Shown here: positions 51,838 to 62,206 of the stretch, piece by piece
Layout of the letters: the number at the start of each line of letters is the position of its first letter
Position numbering within the stretch: the first letter of the stretch is position 1
NCBI RefSeq assembly: GCF_014695975.1
Contig: NZ_JACJPI010000029.1
Location: 62,001 to 126,000 of the forward strand
DNA from: Leptolyngbya sp. FACHB-321
Lineage (GTDB): Bacteria; Cyanobacteriota; Cyanobacteriia; Leptolyngbyales; Leptolyngbyaceae
Reading direction: 5' to 3'
DNA: 64,000 nucleotides
Position numbers and translations under genes: made by a program
The notes under the pieces: model-generated
Seen by the model: only the letters and a program-made list of their open reading frames with translations
Databases searched by the model: none
What the model was told of the DNA's origin: nothing

Positions 51838-52025
51838 GCTGCCACCCGCAACGGTACAAGCTTCACAAGCTAAGGAGCAGAAGTGATCAATCACTCTGCT
51901 CCTCAACGTTTGCGTCGCTGCTACTGTGCCTCAACTTTGAGCAAAAGCGCAAGATCACAGTCTGAAAGTTAGGCTAAGAAGAGCTTTCAGGCGCTGTGGT
52001 ACTTGATTGTCAGGCACGGTGTTAT
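51838..52025 (+). repeat. Dispersed repeat A, copy 2
   Basis: Diverged copy of 43757-43940, with the shared blocks GCCACCCGCAACGGTACAA, GATCAATCACTCTGCTCCTCA and GAAGAGCTTTCAGGC. Located between the first EF-hand duplication and the kinase gene; no resolvase follows it here. Confidence 0.68.
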
Positions 52026-52097
52026 ACCCCTCCAAGCCGCTCGACAACTTGCCTACACGCTCGCTGGGTCTAAGCTTAGACGTTAGTCTCGTAGCCA

Positions 52098-54557
52098 TTA
52101 ACCCCCTCCGACGCTTCCTGAAGCCGTCCGTGAGTGCACCCAGTGTGCCAAAAGCTGATTCAGCTCAGGCAGCTTCACAGGCTTACTAAGGTAAGCATCC
52201 ATCCCAGCGGCGAGGCATTTTTCCCGGTCACCGACCATGGCATTGGCGGTAACCCCAATGATGATCGGCTGGCGTTGCTGCTGATAGCGCTGGCGCAATT
52301 GCTTGGTGGCGACATAGCCATCCATGATCGGCATCTGGCAATCCATTAACACAATGTCATAGAAGTGCTGAGCGCATTGCTCTAAAGCCTCTTGTCCATT
52401 GCTGACCAGATCAGCCTGATAGCCTAATCTCTGTAACATCTTGAGCATGAGCATTTGATTGAGCGCTGAATCTTCGACCACCAAAAGACGAACCGTTGGC
52501 GTAGCAGTGGCACTGACATGGGACGCCTTAGGAGTTGGGAGCGCTGCTGCTAAAGGCTGTGGCTCTAAAGCGGCTGTAAACCAGAAGGTCGAGCCTTGAC
52601 CGAGCGTGCTCACTACCCCGATTTCGCCCTCCAACAAACCCACAATTTTGCGACAGATCGCCAGTCCTAGTCCCGTGCCCTCATACTGCCGGTTTGCAGA
52701 GGTTTCGACTTGCGTAAAGGGGGCAAAGATGTGTGCTTGATCGGCCTGGGCCAGGCCAATCCCAGTATCTTGTACACTAAAATGCAATGTCACTTGTGAC
52801 GGTGCCTTCGCTGGCTCGACTCGCTTCACACTGAGTACGACTGCGCCGACGGTTGTGAACTTAATCGCATTGCGTATCAGGTTGATTAATACTTGTTGCA
52901 GCCGCTCAACGGGACCAATGAACCACTCAGGCAACTCTGGTGCCAGCACTACGCTCAGGCACAATCCTTTTGCTTCTGCTTGAGGCTGAAAGAGTTGCAT
53001 CAAGTCTTGAATGACCGCTCGAAGTGCAAATTGGGTGGCACTTAATTTTAAGGCTCCAGCTTCTAATTGAGCTAGATCGAGAATGTCGTTAATAATGACT
53101 AAGAGATTGTTACCACCGTGGGTGATGGACTGAATGTAACTCTGCTGTTCCCGATCAAGGGGTGTCCCCTCTAACAATTGGGTAAAACCCAAGATGGCAT
53201 TCATGGGAGTACGAATTTCGTGGCTCATATTGGTCAGAAATTCACTTTTTGCCTGGTTGGCTCGTTCTGCTTGGGCCACAGCTTCTTGCAGTGTTGTAAA
53301 TGATTCGTCCAGTTGCACTGCCATGTGATTAAAGGAGTGGGCAAGCGTATTCAGTTCTTGAATGCTGCTGTCTTCTACAGTCTGCTCTAAACGACCAGAC
53401 GCAATCGACTCACTGGCCTCATTGAGCCGCAGAATCGGACGCGCAATCCAACGAGACGTGAACAGACCCAGCACCACTGCGCCCCCCAAAGCTGCTATAC
53501 AGAGCAAGATTGTGGTGTGTCTGTTGGCGTTAATCTGTGCCATAAAGGTATCATCCGGCACGCTGACCACCACCAACCAGTCCAAGCCGTATGGGTCGCG
53601 CCAGGGGGTAACCTGCACAAAATACCGTTTTCCCTGTAGATCAAGCTGCAGCACTTTCGCTTCGCGAACCGTCTGAAACCCCTTGAAGGTTGTCTGAAGC
53701 TGTTGAGCAATCCCCTGAACGGTTGGATCAGGGCTGTCGCTCGCCTGCAAGCGTTGAATCTCGTCTTTAACCGAAGTAAAGGGTTGCTTTGTACCAGAAT
53801 TCGCAATCAACAGACCATTCCGCTCGACAATAAACACCTGCCCGGTGCGGCTGACCGATAAGCTGCGTAGATAATCACTCAACTTTAAGAGATGGATATC
53901 GGCACCAAACACGCCCAACAATCGCTTCTGAGCATTATAGATCGGACGACCCGCAGAAGCAGCAATGTAAGGCCCATTGGGGGAATTCCAGGTATAGACG
54001 CGTGACCAGGTAGACTTGCCGACTTTAAGCGGTTCGGTGTACCAGCTTTCGGTGAAATTATTGTAATCGTAACGGCTGACGACCCGGGTACGATTGCCCT
54101 GGTTGTCTGTAGCGTAAGTGTCAGCGTTCTGGGGCAGCTGAGCGCTCCAGTCGTCGATGGTCAGCGTTTTGCCATCATAACGGATTGCCCCTACGCCTTC
54201 GCCAGTCGTGAGTCCGTAGCCAAGGAAGGTCAGGTCATACGTCTGCATTTGCTTCCAGAAAGCTTTGCCGGCCGTTTGACGATCCCGCACATCCAGCAAG
54301 CCCAGCTCAATGGCATCAGCATTGGTTTGCACTAACTTCTGAGGGAGGGAGAGATAGGCATCCAAATGCTGGTCAACTAAAGCGCTGTCGCGGTTAATCA
54401 ACTGGTCTGCCAGGTCGTTTACAGCTTTTTGTCCATTCTGAAAGGATAGATAGCCCACCAAACTGACTGCTCCAAAGATTTGCACAATAAAGGGAACAAC
54501 CAGAACGAGTTGCAGCGGCAAGCCCTTCGTTCTGTTGGCTGGGGGGCGTTTGATCAT
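52098..54557 (-). CDS. Hybrid histidine kinase with Cache, HAMP and REC domains
   Basis: About 819 residues from ATG 54557 ([17 protein letters not shown]); longer upstream starts run into repeat B and are less likely. Order: TM1 (about 15-37), periplasmic dCache ([33 protein letters not shown]), TM2, HAMP ([19 protein letters not shown]), HisKA ([19 protein letters not shown]), HATPase ([23 protein letters not shown]) and a receiver ([27 protein letters not shown] with the phospho-Asp). It senses an extracytoplasmic small molecule. No response regulator gene lies next to it; output is unknown. Confidence 0.93.
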   Translation of the reverse strand: MIKRPPANRTKGLPLQLVLVVPFIVQIFGAVSLVGYLSFQNGQKAVNDLADQLINRDSALVDQHLDAYLSLPQKLVQTNADAIELGLLDVRDRQTAGKAFWKQMQTYDLTFLGYGLTTGEGVGAIRYDGKTLTIDDWSAQLPQNADTYATDNQGNRTRVVSRYDYNNFTESWYTEPLKVGKSTWSRVYTWNSPNGPYIAASAGRPIYNAQKRLLGVFGADIHLLKLSDYLRSLSVSRTGQVFIVERNGLLIANSGTKQPFTSVKDEIQRLQASDSPDPTVQGIAQQLQTTFKGFQTVREAKVLQLDLQGKRYFVQVTPWRDPYGLDWLVVVSVPDDTFMAQINANRHTTILLCIAALGGAVVLGLFTSRWIARPILRLNEASESIASGRLEQTVEDSSIQELNTLAHSFNHMAVQLDESFTTLQEAVAQAERANQAKSEFLTNMSHEIRTPMNAILGFTQLLEGTPLDREQQSYIQSITHGGNNLLVIINDILDLAQLEAGALKLSATQFALRAVIQDLMQLFQPQAEAKGLCLSVVLAPELPEWFIGPVERLQQVLINLIRNAIKFTTVGAVVLSVKRVEPAKAPSQVTLHFSVQDTGIGLAQADQAHIFAPFTQVETSANRQYEGTGLGLAICRKIVGLLEGEIGVVSTLGQGSTFWFTAALEPQPLAAALPTPKASHVSATATPTVRLLVVEDSALNQMLMLKMLQRLGYQADLVSNGQEALEQCAQHFYDIVLMDCQMPIMDGYVATKQLRQRYQQQRQPIIIGVTANAMVGDREKCLAAGMDAYLSKPVKLPELNQLLAHWVHSRTASGSVGGG

Positions 54558-54620
54558 TGAAAATGCAGTTGCGAGATCAGATTCCCCTCTAGAGTACCCA
54601 GACGGGCTGGTGCTGTCTCT

Positions 54621-54780
54621 GTTGGTTCTAAGGTGCCCCTTGATCAGCATGGCTAGCGATTAGCTTATGCTGCCGATGCTGAACCAGCAGCCAACTGGCA
54701 CAAGTGCTCAAAGCCTTCCACCGCCGCTCTTTCCCTTTTCTGCCCCCTTGCCCCGTTGCTGCCACCCGCAGCTAACCAAC
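54621..54780 (+). repeat. Dispersed repeat B, copy 2
   Basis: Similar to 50688-50845: GTTGGTTCTAAGGTGCC, TAGCTTATGCTGCCG, CCAACTGGCACAA and CCTTGCCCCGTTGC blocks in the same order. It covers the region just upstream of the kinase gene. Confidence 0.65.
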
Positions 54781-55060
54781 CGTTTTCAGGGTGAGGCACA
54801 AAACCTCTATTGCTTGATGCAGTAGTCAGCCGACTCAAGCTTGCTACTGCTGCAGGATCAAGGGTCCTTTTGGACACGCAGCGTTGCCAGACCCTTTGGG
54901 TTAGAATCACGCGGCGAAAGGTATCACCAGCACTAATCAAAGTTTGATCGACCGTCAGCTCCACCACGAACGGTTCGGTGCTGCCACCATCAAAGGCAAG
55001 GGTGCCGTTGTAAGGAACTGTCTGACCGAGCCAACCGCAGCCAGCCAGTGGCAGCAGTCC
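54781..55060 (-). other. Fragment of possible protein-coding origin
   Basis: Minus-strand frame with TVPYNGTLAFDGGSTEPF, VVELTVDQTLISAGDTFRR and VILTQRVWQRC looks like part of a real beta-rich protein but lacks a start, and it ends in repeat sequence. Unrecognised. Confidence 0.25.
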
Positions 55061-56164
55061 TTAGGGGTGCCAGCGTGCACGTTGTTCTGCCATGAGCGTC
55101 TCGAGAAGCGGTGGGATCGCCGTTTTTGACCACTCCCCCACCTCTGGGTTTTTTGCCCACTGCTTCAATTCCCAAATGGCCGTTTGCAACCCTTGGTTTG
55201 ACAACTGCTGGGCCTGGCTACGGTGCCTTAAAGGGTTTGGTTCGATGCTCAGCAAGCTGTTGACAGCTGACTGCCGCACCCACGCATTGGGGTCGTTCAT
55301 GGCAGCCAGGATGGCTTGCGTCGCTTCTGGCTCGGCGGCCCGATGATAGCGCAAGGCATGCAACGCGACCGCACGCAGCCCGGCATCAGGCTCCTGCTGC
55401 ACCACCCTCACGATTACAGCTACGCTTTCGGCGGCATTAACACTGGCGGGACCTAAACTCATGAGCGCATGGCTACGCGCCCAAGCACTGGCATCGCTGG
55501 CGGCCATGGTCAGCAAGTCTGGCAGCAGTGGTTTTAACTCGTGCCGTGTCGGTACTGACTCCCAGAACAGAGATTGGAGCGAATCAGCCGCGGTAGCACG
55601 GACGCAAGCGCTGCGGTCCTGCAAGCCCTGCTTGAACAAAGGGAGGACTTGCGGCCGGAAGGTCTTTTGCTGTAGCGCCACCGCGGCGAGCCCATTAAAA
55701 CTAGCGGCACGCACGCCTGGATCTTGATCCTGCCGGGCTTGCGTGATGAGGGGGAGCAGCTGCGGACTGAGTGTGGCTTGCGCTGCCACGGCTGTAGCCA
55801 GTCCGCCCACGCTCGTGGCGCGGACCCGCGGATCGTCATCTTGCACCATGGTCAAAAGCGGACTCAAGAGGGCCTGGGGCTCGACTCGCGTGAGCAGCAC
55901 ATGCAGTGCTTGATAGCGTGTTGTACCGTCCCAACTCTGGAGCCCCCTTTCAAGCCGAGCGGTCGCAAGGCCTGGATCCGTCCTGAGCCGATGGAGTTCT
56001 TTCTCACCGACCCCATCTCTTACATCGGTGCAGTCGCCGCGATCACCTTGCCGTTGCAGCGGTACAAAGGCACAACTACTACTGCCAAGCAGGAGCGCGA
56101 GTAACGTCACACAACGCCCCAGGTTCAAGGCAGCAACGAAGGCGGGTCGCCCTTTCAGCGTCAT
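55061..56164 (-). CDS. HEAT-repeat lipoprotein
   Basis: 367 residues. The N-terminus has a hydrophobic stretch (CVTLLALLLGSSSCAF) with a lipobox-like cysteine near residue 31, so it is probably a lipoprotein. The rest is built from HEAT-type helical repeats: LSPLLTMVQDDDPRVRATSV, QARQDQDPGVRAASFNGLAA, GLQDRSACVRATAADSLQ and ILAAMNDPNAWVRQSAVNSL. Such proteins act as protein-binding scaffolds, for example around phycobilisome lyases, but no lyase motif is seen here. Minus strand, same direction as the kinase and the TAXI-like gene. Confidence 0.83.
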   Translation of the reverse strand: MTLKGRPAFVAALNLGRCVTLLALLLGSSSCAFVPLQRQGDRGDCTDVRDGVGEKELHRLRTDPGLATARLERGLQSWDGTTRYQALHVLLTRVEPQALLSPLLTMVQDDDPRVRATSVGGLATAVAAQATLSPQLLPLITQARQDQDPGVRAASFNGLAAVALQQKTFRPQVLPLFKQGLQDRSACVRATAADSLQSLFWESVPTRHELKPLLPDLLTMAASDASAWARSHALMSLGPASVNAAESVAVIVRVVQQEPDAGLRAVALHALRYHRAAEPEATQAILAAMNDPNAWVRQSAVNSLLSIEPNPLRHRSQAQQLSNQGLQTAIWELKQWAKNPEVGEWSKTAIPPLLETLMAEQRARWHP

Positions 56165-56709
56165 CAGAATTCACCATCAGCTTGGTCAGGGGCGCTTTGC
56201 AGCCGCAGGCTGGCTGCAAAGCACGGGCTCGAACGGCACCAGTGGCAGTGAGCGGCTGTGTTAGTGCGGTGCGTGGCTACCCCTACAATGTACAAACTTT
56301 GAGCACCAGTGACAGGGTCAAGGCGGTGGCAGCGCTCGCTTCTTATGCAAGCTTCATCTGGCTTCATCGTCGCTTTACAGCACACGGCACGTTCTAGAGT
56401 GGTCGGCTGTGCACTCAGAGGGCGGCTAGCTACCGAAACACGACCGGCTCTGGGGTGCACGCCCCTCAGGCGGCACTGGCTGGTGCCGTTGTTGCCACCC
56501 GCAACTAGCCAACAGCAGAAGCGGTCTTTCAGCGTGTGTGTCGGAGCTAATTAAAACGAGGCAATCGGTGTTGCAGACTATCACTGAATGGTGATGAAGT
56601 TCAAAGGCAGTCCAAAGCTAAAAAGCCTCGTGTCACCAGTGCAACGCTGCTTCCGGTCAAACTCCCTTAGTGGCCGCGCCAGCGAAGGCGATTTGAAAAG
56701 CCTTGCTTA
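56165..56709. other. Intergenic stretch
   Basis: About 545 bp without a convincing gene. It includes another occurrence of GTTGCCACCCGCAAC (near 56487), the core seen in repeats A and B. Confidence 0.45.
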
Positions 56710-56931
56710 GGTGGCTTTGTCATGGCCATGCTGAGACACATGCCAACCTCGGGCAATCACTTTAATGCGGTGGGCTTCCGGTTTGAAGTCGTAGACATGG
56801 ACGGGACGCGGGTCGATCAGGTTTTGGTCACGCCCATCGCTTCAGAGGCGGCAGCAGCCGTAAACCAGCTAGACTCAGACACTGGAAGCCGCAGCCGGTT
56901 CCTGATGATCGGTCTGGTCTTTTGTTTTTAG
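56710..56931 (+). pseudogene. 3' fragment of a CorC/HlyC-domain transporter
   Basis: The frame GGFVMAMLRHMPTSGNHF then VGFRFEVVDMDGTRVDQVLV matches the C-terminal CorC_HlyC domain of UPF0053 hemolysin-like transporters. All transmembrane and CBS parts are missing. A remnant. Confidence 0.6.
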
Positions 56932-58523
56932 TGATCGCGCCTTGGTGGAGTAGAGTTATTGCGAGCGTGAGTCCCCTGAGGCACCAGCGTCATCACCGAC
57001 ATCAGCGTCAATTCCATCAGTTCGACATACGCTTCAAGATCAACCTGATTTGCCAGCAGCATCTCCCGATACTGCTGCTTAATCTGGCTTAACTTTTGCA
57101 TTGCAGTGGCTGGATCGGTTTGGAGCATTGCCTGCCATTCGTCTAGCAGCAACAGGGTATCCATCACAAACTGCTTGCGCTGCTTTTCCAACAGGTTGCG
57201 GCATTGCTCGGCAAACGTTTGCGTTTTTTGTTGGAGTTGCTCATACATATCGCTGGTAATGGCACCATCAATAAACCGCAGGCGGTGCTCCTGGCGTAGT
57301 GCTTCAATGTCCCGCAAAGCTTGTTCAGGATCAGCCGCCAGCAGCGTTTGGAGTTCATTGATGCGGTTAGTCGTGGTGGTGACTAGCTTCAACGATCGCG
57401 CTTGGCGCCACCGTTGAAACAGAAACCCAACCAGGCTGCTGGTGCCCACAAGGAATACCCCCGCTTGGAGATCACCATTGTTTTCCCAGTAGCGAATGAG
57501 TGCTGCACGCGGATCGCCCTGCTCGAAGACAGTCTGTGCCGCGGGGTGAATGTAGAACAGGCCCTTTCGCAGCAAGGTTGCTTCCTCGCCATTTTGCAGG
57601 TCTGGATAAAACGGGGAATAAGTGCGGGCGGTGTCAACAATCGCCCAGGTGACTAGCCCTACTGTTTGCTGGCTCACATCGGGACGCGTGACCAACACCG
57701 TTGCCGTCGAGAGGGTTGTCACATCGCGCTCGGGGATCGGCGGACGGGCGGTATAGATACCAAGGGGCAAGGTTGCAGGCTGGTAAGAACCAGGCGCTTG
57801 CGCCATCAGATGATTGATCAACTCAGGCTGGAGCGGCAGAATGGTGACATTAGGAGTCGTCGCTAACTGCTGCCGCAGCCGTTGACTGGCTCCCACACTG
57901 CCCACATAAAGCAGCGCCTCGACCTGCCGCCGCTGCAATTTTTGGAAGGCTGCGTCAAACCCGGAGTCATCGGCTTGCAGCTTTAGCCCATTTGCCTGGA
58001 TGAGTTGGTTGGCAGTGAAGCGAATACCGCTACCAGGGGCACCGATCGCCACCCGCTTGCCCTGCAGATCGGCAAACGTGCGGAAACCAGCGTCTTTGCG
58101 GGCGATGACGTGCACACTCTCGTTCGACAGGAGGGCGACTGCCTGAATCTTGCCCTGCTCCATTGGTTTCTGAGCCAGGTCTAGTTGCACTAAAGCAAAG
58201 TCTACCTGGCGATCAAGCAACCGCTGGAGGTTTTGTGCCGACCCCTTCGATTCAAGGTTCTGCACCGTTAGGTCAACGGTGGTGGTAGCAGCTTGACGCA
58301 CCTGTTCGCCCAACCGAGCGTAAAATCCGCCAGCAATGCCACTGGAGAGCGTGACCTTGTTTGGCTGCGTGCTACAGCTACTCAGCAGGGAAACCCCACA
58401 GCCACCGATGAGACTGGTGGCAACCAAGACCAGTGTTTTGGGGTGACCGACCCACCCAGGCAGTTGCTTCCAGCGGCGAGTTGAGAAGCGTTTAACAAAA
58501 GGTGCAGCAGCGTGCTGAAGCAT
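56928..58523 (-). CDS. TAXI-family solute-binding lipoprotein with extended C-terminus
   Basis: About 531 residues from ATG 58523; a longer start at 58574 is possible. A signal region ends at LLSSCSTQ, a likely lipobox. The TAXI/TRAP solute-receptor core (about 55-330) has LSSGIAGGFYARLGEQV, VDFALVQLDLAQKPM and VAIGAPGSGIRFTANQL. Then a membrane helix (VFLVGTSSLVGFLFQRW, about 375-392) and an alpha-helical C-terminal region of about 140 residues follow (LLAADPEQALRDIEALR, LLDEWQAMLQTDPATAMQKL). No TRAP permease gene is adjacent, so it may act as a sensor or orphan receptor. Confidence 0.85.
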   Translation of the reverse strand: MLQHAAAPFVKRFSTRRWKQLPGWVGHPKTLVLVATSLIGGCGVSLLSSCSTQPNKVTLSSGIAGGFYARLGEQVRQAATTTVDLTVQNLESKGSAQNLQRLLDRQVDFALVQLDLAQKPMEQGKIQAVALLSNESVHVIARKDAGFRTFADLQGKRVAIGAPGSGIRFTANQLIQANGLKLQADDSGFDAAFQKLQRRQVEALLYVGSVGASQRLRQQLATTPNVTILPLQPELINHLMAQAPGSYQPATLPLGIYTARPPIPERDVTTLSTATVLVTRPDVSQQTVGLVTWAIVDTARTYSPFYPDLQNGEEATLLRKGLFYIHPAAQTVFEQGDPRAALIRYWENNGDLQAGVFLVGTSSLVGFLFQRWRQARSLKLVTTTTNRINELQTLLAADPEQALRDIEALRQEHRLRFIDGAITSDMYEQLQQKTQTFAEQCRNLLEKQRKQFVMDTLLLLDEWQAMLQTDPATAMQKLSQIKQQYREMLLANQVDLEAYVELMELTLMSVMTLVPQGTHARNNSTPPRRDH

Positions 58524-58880
58524 CAGATTCCCTGTCGGTATCGGTAATGAAGTTATTTTAAGACTAGCGCCCAAACAACCCAGACACGCTCTGCTGCCTC
58601 TGGTAGGGGTTCAGATGTGGAGTAGGACATCGCTGCCCTACCCTCTGCTACAAAACCGTGCTTGCCAGTTTCCTGGCACACGGCGCCTCAACCATCGGGT
58701 GCTTGTCATGCATACCATGAGCTGCTGGCACGCTGCCTTAACTCATGGCTCAGTGGCTTTGTTTTGGCAATTGCAACACCAACTCTGCTAGCAATCGCCT
58801 TAGTCAGGGCAACCCGCTTAAACTAAATAGCTGCGGTATCTATCTGAGTAGTCCTTGCCTCAGCAAAGGGTCAGTTTAGG
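58524..58880. other. Intergenic stretch
   Basis: About 357 bp between two minus-strand genes. No gene, RNA or clear terminator identified. Confidence 0.45.
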
Positions 58881-60926
58881 TTACTTTCTGACGCGGCTCG
58901 GATTACCACCAGCTTTGAGATAGTCGTTGACAAAAGCTTCTTGGGTATAGAACAAGCTGCGGTTGGCGAACTTCCAGCCCTGGTTAAAAATCTGTTGCGC
59001 CAGCGGATGTTTCAGTTTGTCGGTGGCGGCAGCGAGGAGTGCATAGCTTGAATCCTCAACCAGCAGTTCGGGCTGTTTGACCAGCGCCTTGAGATAAGGC
59101 GTGGCTTGGTCGAGTCGTTTGAGCTGGAGATACAGACGAGCCAGAACAGGATCGCCACCCCTTGAAGGCGAGAAGACTGCCACACGATCAAGCAGTCGTA
59201 ACGCCTTCGTGGGTTGTTGAGTGTCCGCATAGGCCTGCGCCAAACGAAGAAGCGGGTCTCGACCGACCTGACCCGGACGCATCAGTGGCACGAGCGCAGC
59301 TTCAATCGCACTGAGAAAGGGTGCAATGCTTGCTGTCTGGTGCAGTTGGGAAGCGGTGGTCAAAAGTGCGCCTATGTTCATCGCGCGGTCGAGTGCATTG
59401 GGCTGCTTCAAGCTCAATTGCATGGCACGAGTGAGGGTGGTTGTGGTGCGATCCGAGGCACCAAGTTGTTGATAGTAGCGTGGCAAGTTTGACAGCAGTA
59501 CGATCTGCTGTTGTAAATCGCGAATGCGCTCGATCTGAGCCGTGACTTGATCTAACACCTTGATCAGTTGCGCCTTTTGATGCGGCTGCGGTTGAGTCGG
59601 AAGGTCTCTCAACAGTGATTCCAGTTTGACGGGCCAGTCTTCAGGATTGTAATCGCTTCGACGATCGACTCTTTTCACTAGCCAGCGATTGAGACTCTGG
59701 ATGACTTCTGTTTTGTTCGCATCAGGAGCAGCAGCAAGGGCGGCAAGCTCAGCAATTTGGCTCGTCAGAGCATCGGACACAGGCGGAAGCGTGGACGGCT
59801 GAGACTGAAGAATCATGATCGTTTGGGCATTGACAATCGCCATTTGCTGCCCATCAGGACTAAAAACGACCTTTGAGACTGAGGAGTCAGGTTGCAGCCC
59901 TTGAGGAAAAGCTAAGCTTCCGTTACTTCGCAAATTTCCAATGTGAAAGCCCGTCACGTCTCCCCCGTAAACATAGGTTTCACTATCGGGGCTGAGTCCT
60001 AAAAACCGATCAGTTCGATCAGGGCTAAGAGCTGCTGTACCTTTGAGCTTGCCCGTTTTAGCCTGCCAGCGGTAGAGCTTGCTGAAGAGTCCATCATTGG
60101 TATAGGCGATGATATCTTGCTGATCCGCGGTGAATTGAACCGCTAAAATCCCCAAAGGAGACTTGCCTTCGCCAACTTTGAGGATGGCTTGAATTTTACG
60201 ATCGTTCAAATGCCAGAGGTGCACTTGAGCTTGGTTGTCCACCAGCGTGGAAAATCCTAACATCGAACTATCGCGACTAAACGTTAAGTTGCCGATGGCT
60301 GCAACGCTTGAGCTGGTCACAGCTTGCAGCTTTCCCTGCACGGCACTCCATAAGCGCACACCAGGCTGAGACTGGAAGGTAAGACCGCTGACGCTGGTTG
60401 CTAGGCTTTGACTATTGGGACTAAATTCAACTTGACATGCAGTCGTTTGATTCCCCTGAATCATATGATCCCGAATCGGGCTGGTCCACCGAGCTTGCCC
60501 AGTTTTGGGGTTCCAGACGTTGAGTTCGATTTTGCGCTTTGTGGGTACGCTTGAAGCCTCACGGGCATACAACAGTGCTGCCGCAAATTGTCCATCGGCA
60601 CTCAGCGCGACATCGCAGAAAGCAAAGCCAGCTTTGGCGGGAACTATTGCCTGTTTCTGCCCAGTGGTCAAGTTCCAGAGTGCAGCAGTCTGCCTTGTGG
60701 CATCAGTCGTGAGTAGATGTTCACCATCCTGGCTAAACTTAACTTGAGTCGCAGTCGTTGGCAAAGTAAGGCGCAAGGTTGGGCGCTCCCAAGCTTTGGC
60801 TGGAAGAGTGGGTGTCGGAGCTTGCTGAGCCTTGAGCACAGGGCGCAACTCCGCAGCCATCGTGGCAGAGGTAAGCGCACCACTCATCAACCCCGCTAGC
60901 AAGGCTTGGCTAACCATCAATTTCAT
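58881..60926 (-). CDS. Secreted WD40-like and TPR-like protein
   Basis: 681 residues. The N-terminus MKLMVSQALLAGLMSGALTS then ATMAAE is a signal peptide. Residues about 50-375 form a beta-propeller: VKFSQDGEHLLTTDATRQTA, ALWNLTTGQKQ, VWNPKTGQARWTSPI, VEFSPNSQSLATSVSG and VVFSPDGQQMAIVNAQ are WD40-type blades. The C-terminal 290 residues are alpha-helical with TPR-like units (KALRLLDRVAVFSPSRG, LQLKRLDQATPYLKAL). A periplasmic or secreted scaffold. Same strand as the neighbours; spacing suggests separate transcription. Confidence 0.82.
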   Translation of the reverse strand: MKLMVSQALLAGLMSGALTSATMAAELRPVLKAQQAPTPTLPAKAWERPTLRLTLPTTATQVKFSQDGEHLLTTDATRQTAALWNLTTGQKQAIVPAKAGFAFCDVALSADGQFAAALLYAREASSVPTKRKIELNVWNPKTGQARWTSPIRDHMIQGNQTTACQVEFSPNSQSLATSVSGLTFQSQPGVRLWSAVQGKLQAVTSSSVAAIGNLTFSRDSSMLGFSTLVDNQAQVHLWHLNDRKIQAILKVGEGKSPLGILAVQFTADQQDIIAYTNDGLFSKLYRWQAKTGKLKGTAALSPDRTDRFLGLSPDSETYVYGGDVTGFHIGNLRSNGSLAFPQGLQPDSSVSKVVFSPDGQQMAIVNAQTIMILQSQPSTLPPVSDALTSQIAELAALAAAPDANKTEVIQSLNRWLVKRVDRRSDYNPEDWPVKLESLLRDLPTQPQPHQKAQLIKVLDQVTAQIERIRDLQQQIVLLSNLPRYYQQLGASDRTTTTLTRAMQLSLKQPNALDRAMNIGALLTTASQLHQTASIAPFLSAIEAALVPLMRPGQVGRDPLLRLAQAYADTQQPTKALRLLDRVAVFSPSRGGDPVLARLYLQLKRLDQATPYLKALVKQPELLVEDSSYALLAAATDKLKHPLAQQIFNQGWKFANRSLFYTQEAFVNDYLKAGGNPSRVRK

Positions 60927-61309
60927 GCACCACTCTCAAGGTTCAAAACGCGAATTTTGTTGTGATCAGAAAGCGAAAATTTCATGCAGGTGTCGCAGTG
61001 GAAGACTGTTCCTAGATTCCACGGAGACCTGAGTGATTTCGGTCACGGTGTGCCGCTTCTACGACTGGTAGAGAGGCTGGAACTCACCTCATTGAATCGG
61101 GTAAACCTCCAGCTCGGCTAAGGGACTCACAGAGTTTTCAGTTTCGATCATAGTTGTCACGACAGGCATGAGCGGCTGGGGTAGCAGGGTTGCTAGCTGT
61201 CGTCACTCGCCAATGTCGCTGTCGACTCATAGAAACCCGCACAGGCAGACAAAGTGCGCTTGCGTCTCGCCTGAGGCGAGCTTGATGAGTGGCCTCAATC
61301 GGCTCTCCG
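60927..61309. other. Intergenic stretch before the second duplication copy
   Basis: About 383 bp without a recognisable gene. Confidence 0.4.
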
Positions 61310-61369
61310 TTTTGTTTGGTAATCTATGCATAAGATGTGAAATTGAACCATTAATTCAGGTAGAAACCG

Positions 61370-61609
61370 ATGGCAACCGAGCAAGAGCTTCAAGCTCTTT
61401 TTAAGACCTTAGATCGCGATGAAGATGGCAAAGTCTCCCTTAGTGAGCTGTTCTTAAGTCCTGGCTTAAGTGCAGTCCTCGAAGCCGAAACCGATACCCG
61501 TAGCCCACAGGCGTTACTAGCAAAGCACGATACAGACAAAGACGGCAAGCTTACCTTTGCAGAGTTAAGGCAAGCCGTTGCGGAAGCAAATAATTTAACT
61601 TGGCAGTAA
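61370..61609 (+). CDS. EF-hand calcium-binding protein, copy 2
   Basis: 79 residues with the same two EF-hand loops as the protein at 50972 (DRDEDGKVSLSE and DTDKDGKLTFAE). The only residue differences I see are KT for NS just before the first loop. Both copies keep full frames, so both are probably under selection or the duplication is recent. Confidence 0.9.
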   Translation: MATEQELQALFKTLDRDEDGKVSLSELFLSPGLSAVLEAETDTRSPQALLAKHDTDKDGKLTFAELRQAVAEANNLTWQ

Positions 61610-61804
61610 AAAAACATTGCCTCAAACCAAAGGCGCTTGCAGAACTAAAACTGGCACCCACATAACCATTAGGGGTGAACAGTAGCGGCTACAGCCGATT
61701 TTCTACCCCCAGTGGTGATTGAGCAAAAAGCTTCCCGAAAGACCTTGGATCGCAGTGGATGATCACGGCGTGTTTGTTCCATCCCTGTTGCTCTCGGTAA
61801 ACCC

Positions 61805-61996
61805 ATGCAAAAACGCTTTTGGTACTTACAGTGGGGGGTCTCCCTCTACCTTGTGCGCTCCTGCACGCTCGCCCACTTACCCTTTCTGAGCACGCCAGTG
61901 TTTGAATCTCAAGACGAAGCGTTAGTCTACCGCGATTGGCTCTCTTCGTGCGCCTTACAGCCTCAAAGTGTCAGAGTCGAAAGCTTTCATTGCTAG
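61805..61996 (+). CDS. Small hypothetical protein, copy 2
   Basis: 63 codons identical in protein sequence to the copy at 51408-51599, although several bases differ. A one-base deletion upstream of the ATG removes any longer frame. That silent changes are tolerated while the protein stays the same weakly supports coding. Confidence 0.45.
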   Translation: MQKRFWYLQWGVSLYLVRSCTLAHLPFLSTPVFESQDEALVYRDWLSSCALQPQSVRVESFHC

Positions 61997-62206
61997 ACCA
62001 AGTCAGGACTCACTACACAATTCTCAAGTCAGTAGAAAAATACCTACGGTTGTCGTGAAGTCTCAATGAAGCGACGAACAAGTAGTATGCATACAAACAA
62101 TCGCTCAATGCATAAGCCCTACTAACTAAGCGATCGCTGCCAGTGCTTTGGACCCCCCTCAAACTGGCACAAACGACACCCACTGACTCAGCCTCGCACC
62201 CGCCTG

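Larger units (their letters stand above)
61310..62177 (+). repeat. 868-bp direct duplication, copy 2
   Basis: Partner of 50912-51780. Identity breaks on the left at TTTTGTTTGG and on the right after CTGGCACAAACGAC. The two copies flank about 9.5 kb that holds the kinase, HEAT, TAXI and WD40 genes. Confidence 0.9.
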
